Notes: a model not told the origin generated them from the sequence alone. A DNA stretch of 24,214 bases from JBOGDS01 sp050743075 (GCA_050743075.1 JBOGDS010000054.1:1-24214), one strand, 5' to 3'; shown: positions 1 through 9,628, counted from the first letter of the stretch. Program-made: numbers and translations.

Positions 1-2
1 AC

Positions 3-938
3 TGCGCGATGCTGCGCCTCGGCCTGAAGGTGCCCGACACCGTCCTCGTCCCCTTCAAGAACCCGCCCGACCACGCGAAGTACGCCTACACGGCGGAGCG
101 ATACAACCGGCCCTTCGACCTCGACGTGCTCGCCGAACGGATGGGCTACCCGCTGTTCATGAAGCCGTACGACGGCGGCGCATGGGTGGGCGTGACCCAC
201 ATTCGCGACACCGCCGAGCTGCATGCCGCCTACGACGCGTCGGGGCAACGGCTGATGCACCTGCAGAAAGCGGTCGACGGCTACGACGTCTTCGCCCGTT
301 CGCTGTCGATCGGCGCCGAGACGATGGTGATGCGGTTCCGGCCCGAGCTGCCGATGCACGACCGGTATGCGGTCTCGCACGACTTCCTCACCCCGGAGGT
401 GGGCGAGGAGGTCGTCACGATCTCACGGCTGGTCAACGCGTTCTTCCGGTGGGAGTTCAACTCCTGCGAGACGCTCGTCCAGGGGCCTGATGTGCACCCG
501 ATCGACTACGCGAACGCCTGTCCCGACGTCGCCCTCACGTCGTTGCACTACTACTTCCCGTGGGCCATGACGGCGCTGGCGCGGTGGACGGTCTACTGCA
601 CGGTGACCGGCCGCGAGCCACGCCTGGACCTCGATACCCGGCGGTACTTCGACGTCGCCGACCGCGACGACCTCTCGTACACCGACAAGCTCACGGCGTA
701 CCGCCGGCTCGCGGACGACTACTTCGAGACCGACCGGTACCAGGAGTTCTGTGCGACCCGGCTGCGCCATCTGGACGACGTCGTGCGCGACTGGGTCGCC
801 GGCCCTGACTTCGACCGGCTGCTGGTCGAGACGGTCCAGGCGACGTACCCCGAACCAGAGCACGAGCGGTTCGTCGCGCACCTGCGCGGCCTGCTCGGCC
901 TCTGGGTGCAGGACCAGGCCGGCGCCTCCGCTGGCTGA
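3..938 (+). CDS. ATP-grasp domain protein, 5'-truncated by the window edge
   Basis: The reading frame is open to the window edge, so the true start lies upstream and only the C-terminal part is visible. The segment PLFMKPYDGGAWVGV resembles the ATP-grasp nucleotide-binding strand, with its lysine expected to contact ATP. Further on, PIDYANACPDV resembles the C-lobe asparagine region that binds metal in ATP-grasp ligases. The family joins a carboxylate to an amine through an acyl-phosphate at the cost of ATP, but the substrate cannot be read here. The gene converges on a GCS2-type glutamate-cysteine-ligase-like gene, so the pair matches the two enzyme classes used for glutathione (GshA-like and ATP-grasp GshB-like). 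A role in a gamma-glutamyl peptide is inference. It could instead be a RimK-like or unrelated carboxylate-amine ligase. Confidence 0.72.
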   Translation, partial: CAMLRLGLKVPDTVLVPFKNPPDHAKYAYTAERYNRPFDLDVLAERMGYPLFMKPYDGGAWVGVTHIRDTAELHAAYDASGQRLMHLQKAVDGYDVFARSLSIGAETMVMRFRPELPMHDRYAVSHDFLTPEVGEEVVTISRLVNAFFRWEFNSCETLVQGPDVHPIDYANACPDVALTSLHYYFPWAMTALARWTVYCTVTGREPRLDLDTRRYFDVADRDDLSYTDKLTAYRRLADDYFETDRYQEFCATRLRHLDDVVRDWVAGPDFDRLLVETVQATYPEPEHERFVAHLRGLLGLWVQDQAGASAG

Positions 939-985
939 CGACGCTCGGCCGCCCCGATCGTGGGGATGGCACGCTCAACGGTTGT

Positions 986-1056
986 GCATGGCACGCTGAA
1001 CCGTCGCTGGAGCGCCGGAGTTTGACCGGTTTGTGGAGCGGTTCAGCGTGCCATGC
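986..1056. repeat. Inverted repeat between convergent genes (likely bidirectional terminator or REP-like element)
   Basis: Perfect 18-bp arms lie at 986-1003 (gcatggcacgctgaaccg) and 1039-1056, separated by 35 bases. A near-copy of the left arm (gatggcacgctcaacgg, 965-981) sits just upstream in direct orientation. The element fills the gap between two convergent genes, so it could end transcription from both sides. There is no T-run. Confidence 0.7.
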
Positions 1057-1069
1057 CCCTGACAAGGGC

Positions 1070-2551
1070 TCAGCCGGGGAGCGGCCAGGCGTGGACGGGC
1101 TCGTTGCTGTGCATGTGCTCGGCGTAACGCTGGAGCATCGCGTGCAGGGCCTGCGGCCGGTCGAGCCCATCGTCCTGCTCGAGGTGGTGCAGGGTGGCGA
1201 CCTGCCAGACCGCGCCGTTGCGCTCGGTGACGCATCGCCGCTCGATGATGCCGAGCAGCCGGTCGCGCTCGGCCGGATCGACGCCCCAGCGGTCCAGGCC
1301 CTCGTACGCCATCGGGAGCAGCCGGCGCAGGACGAGCTCGGGGGCGCGCACCGGGCCGATCTGGGGCCAGTACAGCATCGCGTCGATGCCGTCGCGGGCG
1401 CCGTTGTGGAAGTTCTCCTCGGCGGCGGAGAACGACATCTGCGACCACACCGGCCGCTCGTCTTCGGCGAGCACCCGGATCAGCCCGTAGTAGAAGGCAC
1501 CGTTGGCGAGGATGTCGACCACGGTGGGACCGGCCGGCAGGACGCGGTTCTCGACCCGGAGGTGCGGCACGCCGTCCACCACCGCATAGATCGGGCGGTT
1601 CCAGCGGTAGATCGTCCCGTTGTGCAAGGACAGCTCTTCCAGCCGTGGCACGTCGCCACGGTCGAGCACCTCGATCGGGTCCTCGTCCTCGCAGATGGGG
1701 AGCAGCGCGGTGAAGTAGCGCGAGTTCTCCTCGAACAGGTCGAAGACCGACGTGATCCAGCGTTCGCCGAACCAGACCCGTGGGCGGACGCCCTGTTCCT
1801 TCAGCTCGACCGGCCGGGTGTCGGTCGCCTGCTCGAACAGCGGGATGCGGGTCTCGCGCCACAGCTCCATGCCGAACAGGAACGGTGAGTTCGCGCCGAG
1901 CGCCAGCTGCGCGCCGGAGATCGCCTGCGCCGCGTTCCAGTACGGCCCGAACTCGTCCGGGCTGACCTGCAAGTGGAACTGCACGCTCGTGCAGGCCGCC
2001 TCGGGTGCGACCGAGTCGGCGTACGTCGACAGCTGCTCCGCGCCGCTGATCTCCAGGTGGAGGTCCTCGCCGCGGGCGGCGAAGATCTGCTCGTTGAGCA
2101 GCGCGTAGCGCGGGTTGGCACTCAGCGAGTCCAGGCTCACGTGTCGAGGCATGAGTGTCGGCAGCACGCCGACCATCACCAGCCGGGCGCCGTCGACGCG
2201 GGCGCGCTCGTCGGCGGCGTTGAGGCTTGCCCGCACCGTCCGCTCGAACTCCGTGACACCACGGTCTACGAGCCGCCGGGGAGCGACGTTGATCTCGATG
2301 TTGAACTGCCCGAGCTCGGTCTGGAACGCGGGATCGGCGATCAGGTCGAGCACCCGGGCGTTGACGTTGGCCGGCTCGCCGGTGTCGTCGACGATGTTCA
2401 GCTCGATCTCCAGGCCGGTCATCGGCCGTTCGAAATCGAACCGCGACTCGCGCAGCATCCGGGCGAGCGCATCCAGGCAGCTGCGCATCTTCTCCCGGAA
2501 CTCTCGCCTTTCCTCCCGCGTGAACACCCGGTGCGTGACGTCGCGTCCCAT
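1070..2551 (-). CDS. Glutamate--cysteine ligase-like (GCS2) family carboxylate-amine ligase
   Basis: This 493-residue protein belongs to the GCS2 fold of ATP-dependent gamma-glutamyl ligases, which activate the gamma-carboxyl of glutamate and join it to an amine such as cysteine. Visible family segments are GLEIELN (residues 46-52), where acidic residues bind metal, LGQFNIEIN (80-88), and a later TSVQFHLQVS strand. The start at 2551 is chosen because GGAGGT lies 6 bases before that ATG; an upstream in-frame start at 2605 lacks this site. Actinomycetota normally use mycothiol, and the actual amine partner is unknown. The convergent ATP-grasp gene suggests a two-step pathway, but this is inferred from position. 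An EgtA-like or YbdK-like role is an alternative. Confidence 0.82.
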   Translation of the reverse strand: MGRDVTHRVFTREERREFREKMRSCLDALARMLRESRFDFERPMTGLEIELNIVDDTGEPANVNARVLDLIADPAFQTELGQFNIEINVAPRRLVDRGVTEFERTVRASLNAADERARVDGARLVMVGVLPTLMPRHVSLDSLSANPRYALLNEQIFAARGEDLHLEISGAEQLSTYADSVAPEAACTSVQFHLQVSPDEFGPYWNAAQAISGAQLALGANSPFLFGMELWRETRIPLFEQATDTRPVELKEQGVRPRVWFGERWITSVFDLFEENSRYFTALLPICEDEDPIEVLDRGDVPRLEELSLHNGTIYRWNRPIYAVVDGVPHLRVENRVLPAGPTVVDILANGAFYYGLIRVLAEDERPVWSQMSFSAAEENFHNGARDGIDAMLYWPQIGPVRAPELVLRRLLPMAYEGLDRWGVDPAERDRLLGIIERRCVTERNGAVWQVATLHHLEQDDGLDRPQALHAMLQRYAEHMHSNEPVHAWPLPG

Positions 2552-2654
2552 GGCCACACCTCCGCTGTGTCGGTGATGCCGGAGCCTGCTTGCAGCCATC
2601 GTCAACCGTGATCACCAGTGGCGTCTACGCCGGAGGTCGGCCGCCGGGTGCGCG

Positions 2655-3341
2655 TCATCGACCCGACCGCGGTACGACGAGGCCGGACTCGTACGCCACC
2701 ACGACGGCCTGCGTCCGGTCACGCAGTCCCAGCTTGCTCAGCATCCGGCTCATGTGAGTCTTGATCGTCTCCTCGCTGACGACCAGACGCCCGGCGATCT
2801 CCGGGTTCGACAACCCCTCCGCGACCAGCATGAGCACGTCGGTCTCGCGTGGCGTCAGCACTGAGAGCAGGGTCGAATGCTGTGCCGGCCGAGGCCGGAG
2901 GCGGGCGAACTCGCCGATGAGGCGACGGGTCACGGCCGGGGCGAGCAGAGCCTCGCCGGCAGCAACGACGCGCACGGCGTCGAAGAGCCGCTCGGCCGTG
3001 ACGTCCTTGAGCAGGAAGCCGCTGGCGCCAGCGCTGAGCGCGTCGTAGACGTGTTCGTCGAGGTCGAACGTCGTCAGCATGAGGACGCGCGGCAGGCCGT
3101 CGTCCTCGGCGTCAGCGACGAGCTGCCTGGTCGTCTCGATCCCGTCCATGACCGGCATCCGGACGTCCATGAGCACGACGTCGGGGTGTTGCGCGCGGCA
3201 GACCTGCAGCGCCTCGGCGCCGTCGGCGGCGGCACCGACCACGGTGAAGTCGGGCTGGGTGTCCAGCAATGCGGCGAACCCGGCTCGGACGACCTCCTGG
3301 TCGTCGACCACGACGACCCGCACGCGGGAGCGAGAGCTCAT
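2655..3341 (-). CDS. NarL/FixJ-family response regulator
   Basis: A 228-residue two-component regulator. The N-terminal receiver domain has the acidic pair VVDD (residues 11-14), the phosphoacceptor aspartate D59 in LMDVRMP and the conserved lysine in LLKD. The C-terminal LuxR-type helix-turn-helix begins at LTPRETDVL and contains the usual VSEETIKTHM recognition region. Its ATG overlaps the stop of the upstream kinase gene by four bases (ATGA), so the pair is translationally coupled. It should be phosphorylated by that kinase and bind promoter DNA. The most likely targets are the divergently placed lipoprotein gene and ABC transporter operon, inferred from the common pairing of NarL-type systems with ABC-2 transporters. 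Confidence 0.93.
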   Translation of the reverse strand: MSSRSRVRVVVVDDQEVVRAGFAALLDTQPDFTVVGAAADGAEALQVCRAQHPDVVLMDVRMPVMDGIETTRQLVADAEDDGLPRVLMLTTFDLDEHVYDALSAGASGFLLKDVTAERLFDAVRVVAAGEALLAPAVTRRLIGEFARLRPRPAQHSTLLSVLTPRETDVLMLVAEGLSNPEIAGRLVVSEETIKTHMSRMLSKLGLRDRTQAVVVAYESGLVVPRSGR

Positions 3342-4558
3342 TCGGCTGCCCTCGCGACGACGAGTCTCGCGGCCGGGAGCCGGGCCTCGACGAGGAAGCC
3401 GCTGACCTGAGCGGGCCCGGTCCACAGCGTGCCGCCTACCGCCGCCGCACGCTCGCGCATGCCGAGCAGCCCGTGTCCGTCGGCCGGGGAACGGGGCGTC
3501 GAGGCGTTCTCCGGCGGCCCGGGGCCGTTGTCGCGTACGCGGACATGCAAGGCATCGTCGGTGAAGTCGAGCTCTATGTCGACGGCGGCGCCCGGCGCGT
3601 GCCGGCGGGCGTTGGTCAGTGCCTCCTGGACGATGCGGTAAGCGGTGAGCTCGACCCCCGGATCCAGCGGCCCGACCCGGCCGCGCACGATCAGGCGGGT
3701 GCTCGCTCCCGTGGATTCGCGGGCCTCGTCGACCAACTCGATGAGCTGATGGAGGCCCGGCTGGGGCTGCCGGGTGCTCTCGGTCCCGGCGTCCTCGCGC
3801 AGCACACCCACCAGCCGGCGCATCTCGGTCAGCGCCGCACGGGCGGTGTCTCCGATCGCCAGCAGCCGCTTCGCTCCCTCGGGGGGCATGCCGGACGTCG
3901 CCAACCGCGCCGTCTCGGCTTGCACGGCGATCATGGAGATGTGGTGGGCGACGACGTCGTGCAGCTCGCGGGCGATGCGCGCCCGTTCTCCACGCGCCGC
4001 GTGCTCGAGCAGGGTACCGGCGACGATGTGCCTGGATGCCTCCAGCTCGGCGGCCTCGCGGCGCACCTTGGTCGCCCGGCCGAGCCCGGCCGCGGCAACC
4101 GTCAGGCCGGCCAGCAGCACGGCGAACAGCCGGTCGCCGACGTCCTCGTCGAACGGGCCGGCTATCGCGTATGCCACGAACGGGAGGACCAGCACCGCGG
4201 TCGCCCACCGGGAACCGTTGCGGCCGAGCACGTGCAGCACGGCGAGCAGGGCCACCAGGCCGGCACCGGTCAGTGGTAGCAGCGCCGCAAGCGTGAGGAA
4301 CGTCGCGAACGTGATCACCACGGCAGCCCCCAGGACGTGGGCACCCGCGAGGGCGATCGGCACCGTGGCACCCAGGCCGAGCAGCATCACGACGGTCAGA
4401 TCGGCACCGGACTGGTCGGCGCGGACGGTCACCTCCGCCACGGCGAGCAAGCCGAGCGTCACCGCTGCGCCCAGCGGCCACTCGGGCGCGTCGGTGACCC
4501 GCCGGGCGACCTCGCCCACCCGGCCGATCAGCCCGCTTGACTGGCTCACGTAGGACAT
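3338..4558 (-). CDS. Sensor histidine kinase, HisKA_3 (NarX/DesK-like) family
   Basis: This 406-residue membrane kinase has about five or six hydrophobic segments in its first 160 residues and no large extracytoplasmic sensor, so it probably senses membrane or envelope state. The dimerisation/phosphoacceptor motif ERARIARELHDVVAHH places the phosphorylated histidine at about residue 200. The HATPase domain follows, with a QEALTNARRHA N-box and the DNGPGP and GHGLLGMRERA glycine boxes. Its stop overlaps the regulator's start (ATGA). I took ATG at 4558; GTG at 4564 is equally possible because no Shine-Dalgarno sequence is seen and the leader may be very short. The signal sensed cannot be read. 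Confidence 0.92.
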   Translation of the reverse strand: MSYVSQSSGLIGRVGEVARRVTDAPEWPLGAAVTLGLLAVAEVTVRADQSGADLTVVMLLGLGATVPIALAGAHVLGAAVVITFATFLTLAALLPLTGAGLVALLAVLHVLGRNGSRWATAVLVLPFVAYAIAGPFDEDVGDRLFAVLLAGLTVAAAGLGRATKVRREAAELEASRHIVAGTLLEHAARGERARIARELHDVVAHHISMIAVQAETARLATSGMPPEGAKRLLAIGDTARAALTEMRRLVGVLREDAGTESTRQPQPGLHQLIELVDEARESTGASTRLIVRGRVGPLDPGVELTAYRIVQEALTNARRHAPGAAVDIELDFTDDALHVRVRDNGPGPPENASTPRSPADGHGLLGMRERAAAVGGTLWTGPAQVSGFLVEARLPAARLVVARAAE

Positions 4559-4679
4559 TGTCACCGCGACTACGCCGACATTGCGTCACCCGGAGCTGGA
4601 GTCGGACATCCCCCGTGCGAGGGATGCGCAGCCTCGATGACGGCCCTGCGGTGTGACGACCCCGGCACGCTGGCCGCCG

Positions 4680-4695
4680 TAGCGTGACGGTCGTG
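4680..4695 (+). promoter_or_regulatory. Leaderless-type promoter (-10 TAGCGT) for the lipoprotein gene
   Basis: TAGCGT at 4680-4685 is followed by 7 bases and then GTG at 4693. This matches the actinobacterial pattern in which transcription begins at the first base of the start codon. It favours 4693 over the in-frame GTG at 4684, which overlaps the -10 hexamer. Confidence 0.55.
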
Positions 4696-5766
4696 ACCCG
4701 TGCCATCCACGGGACGGTGGCGGCGCTGGCCGTGGCCGGTCTGATCGGCGCGTGCGGTGGTCCGCGTGGGGATGGTGCGGAGCTCAGACCGCTCGACGCG
4801 TTCGACGCCGTGATCGAGGCGACCGGCTCGTACCCGCTGGTGGCACTCGGGGAGTTCCACCAGATGCAGGAATGGCACGACTTCATGGCGGCGCTGCTTC
4901 TTCGTCGCGAGTTCACAGACAACGTCGACGACATCGTCATCGAGTTCGGCAATGCGCTCTACCAGGACGTGGCTGATCGTTTCGTCGTCGAGCTCGAGCC
5001 GGTCGGGATCGACGAGTTGTCCCAGATCTGGCGCAACGCCGGAAGCGTGTTGTGGGACGCGCCCGTGTACGAGCAGTTCTTCCGGAACGTGCGCGCGGTC
5101 AACGAGCAGCTGCCCAGCGAGCGGCGGGTACGAATCCTGCTCGGCGGTCCCGACGTCGACTACGGCGCGGTTCGAAGCGCCGCCGACACACACGAGCTGA
5201 TGAAGGGCGACCGAGGAGACGCGTTCTTCGCCGACGTCGTCGAGCGTGAGGTCATCGCTGGGGGCCGGCGCGCCCTGCTGATCTCCGGGGCAGATCACCT
5301 GCGGCGCGGGGTTCACGCCAACACCGGCCCGGACGACCCCAACGTTGCGACGCTGCTCGAGCGTGAACACCCCGGACAACTCTTCATCGTCTACCCACTC
5401 CCATACGAATACGACGCAGAGCTCGGTCACGAGATCGAGGACGTGTTGGCGTCATGGCCCGGCCCAACGGTGGCCCATGTCGACGACACGTGGCTCGGTG
5501 TCCAGCGCGTCTCGCATCGCGTCCTCGACCCGGACTCGACGTTCGAGGATCAAGTTGACGCCGTCCTCTGGCTCGGCTCGCGGGAGTCATTGACCGCATC
5601 GCGGGCGGATCCCGCTATCTACCGGCAGGGCGACTACGCGGTCGAACTCGAGCGGCGAAGCGCGATCCTCTCGGCGTACTTCGACGAGACCATCGACTAC
5701 GTCGACGAAGGCTTGCGGCTCGCTACGGCCGGTCCGCGGCTGGTCGCCGATCCCCCGAGAGAGTGA
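4693..5766 (+). CDS. Putative lipoprotein of the ChaN / erythromycin-esterase-like superfamily
   Basis: The 357-residue product starts with a short signal peptide and a lipobox (LIGAC, cysteine 21), so it should be lipid-anchored on the outer face of the membrane. The motif LGEFHQMQE (residues 52-60) resembles the metal- or haem-associated G-E-x-H segment of the ChaN/EreA-like fold, and VIEFGNALYQ and LISGADHLRRG are further blocks of that type. The enzymatic activity is unknown; related proteins include haem-binding ChaN, erythromycin esterases and TraB/Tiki-like proteins. It lies between a divergent two-component system and an ABC-2 transporter operon, which suggests an envelope-stress or detoxification unit. 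That link is inference. Start chosen by the leaderless promoter at 4680. Confidence 0.65.
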   Translation: MTRAIHGTVAALAVAGLIGACGGPRGDGAELRPLDAFDAVIEATGSYPLVALGEFHQMQEWHDFMAALLLRREFTDNVDDIVIEFGNALYQDVADRFVVELEPVGIDELSQIWRNAGSVLWDAPVYEQFFRNVRAVNEQLPSERRVRILLGGPDVDYGAVRSAADTHELMKGDRGDAFFADVVEREVIAGGRRALLISGADHLRRGVHANTGPDDPNVATLLEREHPGQLFIVYPLPYEYDAELGHEIEDVLASWPGPTVAHVDDTWLGVQRVSHRVLDPDSTFEDQVDAVLWLGSRESLTASRADPAIYRQGDYAVELERRSAILSAYFDETIDYVDEGLRLATAGPRLVADPPRE

Positions 5767-5845
5767 CGAGTGCCGCGCTCGGTCACCCACGGCACGGTGG
5801 GCAACGCCGCTCCGTTGCGTGACGACCCGTGGGCCGATCGCTCAA

Positions 5846-5858
5846 TAGCCTCGCCGGC

Positions 5859-5861
<3 letters not shown>
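5846..5861 (+). promoter_or_regulatory. Leaderless-type promoter (-10 TAGCCT) for the ABC-2 transporter operon
   Basis: TAGCCT at 5846-5851 is followed by 7 bases (cgccggc) and ATG at 5859. No Shine-Dalgarno sequence precedes the ATG, so a leaderless mRNA is likely and the transporter operon would have its own promoter separate from the lipoprotein gene. Confidence 0.6.
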
Positions 5862-6781
<920 letters not shown>

Positions 6782-6785
<4 letters not shown>

Positions 6786-8269
6786 TGGCCACTATGACGG
6801 CCGATCGCCGCGAGCCGGCGACCACCGGCGTCGGCTTCGACCGCCTCCTGCTGGCCGAATGGACCAAGCTCCGGTCGGTGCCCAGATGGATGCTCGGCCT
6901 GGGCGCCATGATCGCGTTGACCCTCCTGCTCTCGTTGTTCACGGCAGCAGGGAGCGGCAGCGACCTCAACTCGCATCCCGAAGAACTCGGCGCGGTCGGA
7001 CCGGACGGTCAGCGGGTCAAGGACGAGATGCATTTCGTCCACCAGACGCTTGCCGGAGACGGCAGCATCGTGGCGCGGGTGCGCAGGCAGGACGACAGTC
7101 ACGAGTGGGCCGGCGCCGGCGTCATGGTCAAGGAGAGCACCGAGGCGGGTTCCCCGTATGCAGCGATCATGGTCACTCCTGGGCACGGCGTGCGGCTGCA
7201 GTCCAACTTCACCACCGAGGTCTCCGGCAGCGCGGAGACGGCCCCACGCTGGCTCAAGCTCACCCGGGTCGGCGCCACGATCACCGGGCTCGAGTCCGCC
7301 GACGGGAGCACATGGAACGAGGTCGGCAGTGTCGAGATCGGTGATCTGCCTCGCAGTGCGGAGGTGGGCTTGTTGGTCAACTCGCCGGGCCAGGTGGAGG
7401 TCGAGCGCCAGTTCGGCAGCACCTCGAGCGGCGAACGCGCCACGCTCGGCACCGCCACCTTCGACAACGTCGAGGTCGACGCCACCGGGTCAGGGCCACA
7501 ACCATCGCAACGCTGGCGTGATCATGACACGTCGGTCGGATTCGTCGACATCGAACCTGCCAGGGAGGTCGACGGTGTCTTCACGCTGTCCGGGTCGGGC
7601 GAGCTGGCGGTCAATCCACCGGACGCCGACGTCGCCCAGTTGAGCCTGATCGGGATCAACTTCGGGCAGATCGCCGCCGTCGCTGTCGGGGCACTGCTCA
7701 TCACCGCCGAGTACAAGCGGGGGATGATCCGAACGACCTTCGCGGCCAACCCGCGACGCGGCCGGGTGCTGGCCGCGAAGGCGGTCGTGATCGGCGCCAC
7801 GACCTTCGTCGTCGGGCTGGTCGCCAGCCTGACCGCCTTCTTCCTCACCCAGCCGGTCCTGCGCTCGAACGGGTTCGGACCGCCCGCGTATCCCGTCCCG
7901 TCCCTGACCGACGGGCCGGTGCTGCGGGCCGTGATCGGCGCGGCGCTGAACCTGGCGCTGGTCGCGATCTTCGCGCTCGCCCTCGGCACGATCATGCGGC
8001 GAAATGCTGGCGCGATCGCCACCGGCATGGTGGTCCTCCTACTCCCCATCGTCTTCGCCGGGAGTCTCCCGTTGAGCGTCGAGCAGTGGCTCATCCGGAC
8101 CACCCCGGCTGCGGGCCTGTCGGTCCTGCAGACCATCGAGCAGGACAACGACACCGCCGTCGAGCCATGGAACATGGCCGATCCGTGGGTCGGCCTGGGC
8201 GTGTTGGGTGCCTACGCCGCCGCCGGCCTCGCCGTCGCCTGTTGGCAGCTTCGACGGCGGGACGCATGA
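6782..8269 (+). CDS. ABC-2 permease with a large extracytoplasmic DUF1349/LamG-like insert
   Basis: A 495-residue membrane protein. It opens with LLLAEWTKLRSVP, almost identical to the next gene's AEWTKLRTVP, and one membrane helix at about 36-57. An insert of roughly 220 residues follows before the second helix (about 288-308). Residues 82-232 look like a beta-sandwich of the DUF1349/concanavalin-like type: AGVMVKEST, SPYAAIMVTPGHGV, WLKLTRVGATITGLESADGSTW and TATFDNVEV are typical strands. After it come five or so helices of a normal ABC-2 permease. The insert should face outside and could bind a carbohydrate or other ligand; this is inference. Translation starts at GTG 6782 or ATG 6785, overlapping the ATPase stop. 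Confidence 0.85.
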
Positions 8270-9111
8270 GCGTCACGAGTCGGCCGGCCAACCCCGCCGC
8301 CGCGCAGGCGATGCGTCATGACATCCGGCGCGCGCTCCACGCGGAATGGACGAAGCTGCGTACGGTGCCGAGCACGCCCTGGCTGCTGCTCGCCATCGTC
8401 GCCTTCACCGTGATCGTGAGTGCGGGGGCGGTGGGGTCGGTCAGCACGTCCCACTGCCCGTCGCCGACCGAGTGCTTCGAAGACACCACGAAGCTCAGCC
8501 TCACCGGAGTCTGGCTCGGCCAGGCTGCCGTCGCTGTTCTGGCCATACTCTCCATGACCAGCGAGTACGGCACCCGGATGATCCAGACGACGCTGGCGGT
8601 GACACCGCGCCGGGTAACCGTCCTGCTCACCAAGGCGACCGTCGTCACGGCCATCGTGCTCGCCGCTGCGACCGTTGGCGTACTCGGTTCCCTGATCGCC
8701 GGGCGGATCATCCTGCCCGGGAACGGGTTCACCGCCGCCAACGGGTATCCGCCCCTGTCGCTGGCCGACGGACCCACGCTGCGGGCGGTCGCCGGCACGG
8801 TGCTCTACGTCGGGATCATCGCCCTGCTCAGCCTCAGCGTTGGCACGATCGTTCGAGACACCGCCGGAGCGATCACCGCCGTGCTGTCCCTGCTCTACAT
8901 CGCCCCGCTGATCGCGACGTTGGTGTCCGACCCGCAATGGTCGGAACGGCTGCAGACGTTCACGCCATCAACGGCCGGGCTCGCCATCCAGGCCACGACC
9001 GACCTCGACCGCATACCGATCGGACCGTGGGCCGGCCTGGGGGTGCTCGCTGCCTACGCCATCGCCGCGATGCTCGCCGGGGTGCTGCTGTTCAAGACCC
9101 GAGACACCTGA
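8266..9111 (+). CDS. ABC-2 type transporter permease subunit
   Basis: A 281-residue membrane protein with about six helices. It is a paralogue of the preceding permease: both share AEWTKLR[ST]VP near the N-terminus, a T[AS]EY..RMI.TT block after helix 2, NGF...P.SL.DGP.LRAV, and a GPWAGLGVLAAYA-like last helix. It lacks the large insert and has only about 30 residues between helices 1 and 2, including two cysteines (HCPSPTEC) that may form a disulfide outside the cell. Its ATG overlaps the previous stop (ATGA), so the three genes form one translationally coupled operon. The two permeases probably form a heterodimer on the ATPase. Confidence 0.88.
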   Translation: MSVTSRPANPAAAQAMRHDIRRALHAEWTKLRTVPSTPWLLLAIVAFTVIVSAGAVGSVSTSHCPSPTECFEDTTKLSLTGVWLGQAAVAVLAILSMTSEYGTRMIQTTLAVTPRRVTVLLTKATVVTAIVLAAATVGVLGSLIAGRIILPGNGFTAANGYPPLSLADGPTLRAVAGTVLYVGIIALLSLSVGTIVRDTAGAITAVLSLLYIAPLIATLVSDPQWSERLQTFTPSTAGLAIQATTDLDRIPIGPWAGLGVLAAYAIAAMLAGVLLFKTRDT

Positions 9112-9176
9112 TCACGCCGCCGCACGTCAACCATGAGCGAGGACCGGCCAAGCTGCACACGAAGCGTGGGGGCCGG

Positions 9177-9203
9177 CTGGCACTCTCCGCTAGCGAGTGC
9201 TAA
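9177..9203 (+). promoter_or_regulatory. CIRCE operator 1 (HrcA binding site) upstream of groES
   Basis: CTGGCACTC, 9 bases, GAGTGCTAA. The right half is a perfect CIRCE half-site (consensus TTAGCACTC-N9-GAGTGCTAA) and the left half has two changes. It overlaps the likely groE promoter: CTGGCA (9177-9182) as -35 and TAAGTT (9201-9206) as -10 with an 18-base spacer. HrcA bound here would block RNA polymerase; heat stress would relieve it. Confidence 0.88.
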
Positions 9204-9211
9204 GTTGCGGA

Positions 9212-9238
9212 CTGGCACCCTCGGTTCGAGAGTGCCAA
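9212..9238 (+). promoter_or_regulatory. CIRCE operator 2 upstream of groES
   Basis: CTGGCACCC, 9 bases, GAGTGCCAA. This second, weaker CIRCE copy lies 8 bases after the first, at or just past the expected transcription start, so it may sit in the groES leader. Two operators in tandem suggest cooperative HrcA repression. Confidence 0.75.
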
Positions 9239-9328
9239 CGCCCACGCTCCACCGGTACCCGCGACGACGGTGCGGCACGGGCAGTCAGACGAATAACCGT
9301 GACATCCCGCGAAAGGGGAGGTCTGCAA

Positions 9329-9628
9329 GTGTCGGTCTCCATCAAGCCGCTCGAGGACCGGATCGTGGTCAAGCCGCTCGACGCGGAGCAGACCACGGCG
9401 TCCGGGCTCGTGATCCCAGACACCGCCAAGGAGAAGCCGCAGGAGGGCGAGGTCCTCGCTGTCGGCGCAGGCCGGTTCGACGACGCGGGCTCCAAGCGCA
9501 TCCCGCTCGACGTCGCCGTCGGCGACAAGGTTCTGTACTCCAAGTACGGCGGCACCGAGGTCAAGTACGACGGTGAGGATCTTCTCATCCTGTCGGCGCG
9601 CGACGTGCTCGCCGTCATCGAGAAGTGA
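9329..9628 (+). CDS. groES: Co-chaperonin GroES (Hsp10)
   Basis: A 99-residue co-chaperonin that caps the GroEL ring and closes the folding chamber. It reads MSVSIKPLEDRIVVKPLD at the start; the mobile loop that binds GroEL is visible as ASGLVIPDTAKEKPQEG, and the C-terminal GEDLLILSARDVLAVIE is typical. GTG at 9329 is preceded by GGGGAGG with 7 bases between, and it gives the usual family length. Two CIRCE operators lie upstream, so HrcA-type heat-shock control is expected. groEL follows after a 93-base gap holding a strong hairpin. Confidence 0.98.
   Translation: MSVSIKPLEDRIVVKPLDAEQTTASGLVIPDTAKEKPQEGEVLAVGAGRFDDAGSKRIPLDVAVGDKVLYSKYGGTEVKYDGEDLLILSARDVLAVIEK

Noticed and set aside
975..2615. 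Long 546-codon open frame on the minus strand over the GCS2 gene
   Set aside because: It is a frame shadow: Arg/Pro/Ala-rich with no family features, while the overlapping frame encodes a clear GCS2 protein with a ribosome site.
3341..4952. 765-codon minus-strand frame apparently extending the response regulator
   Set aside because: Only the last 228 codons form a receiver and LuxR domain; the rest overlaps the kinase in another frame and has shadow composition.
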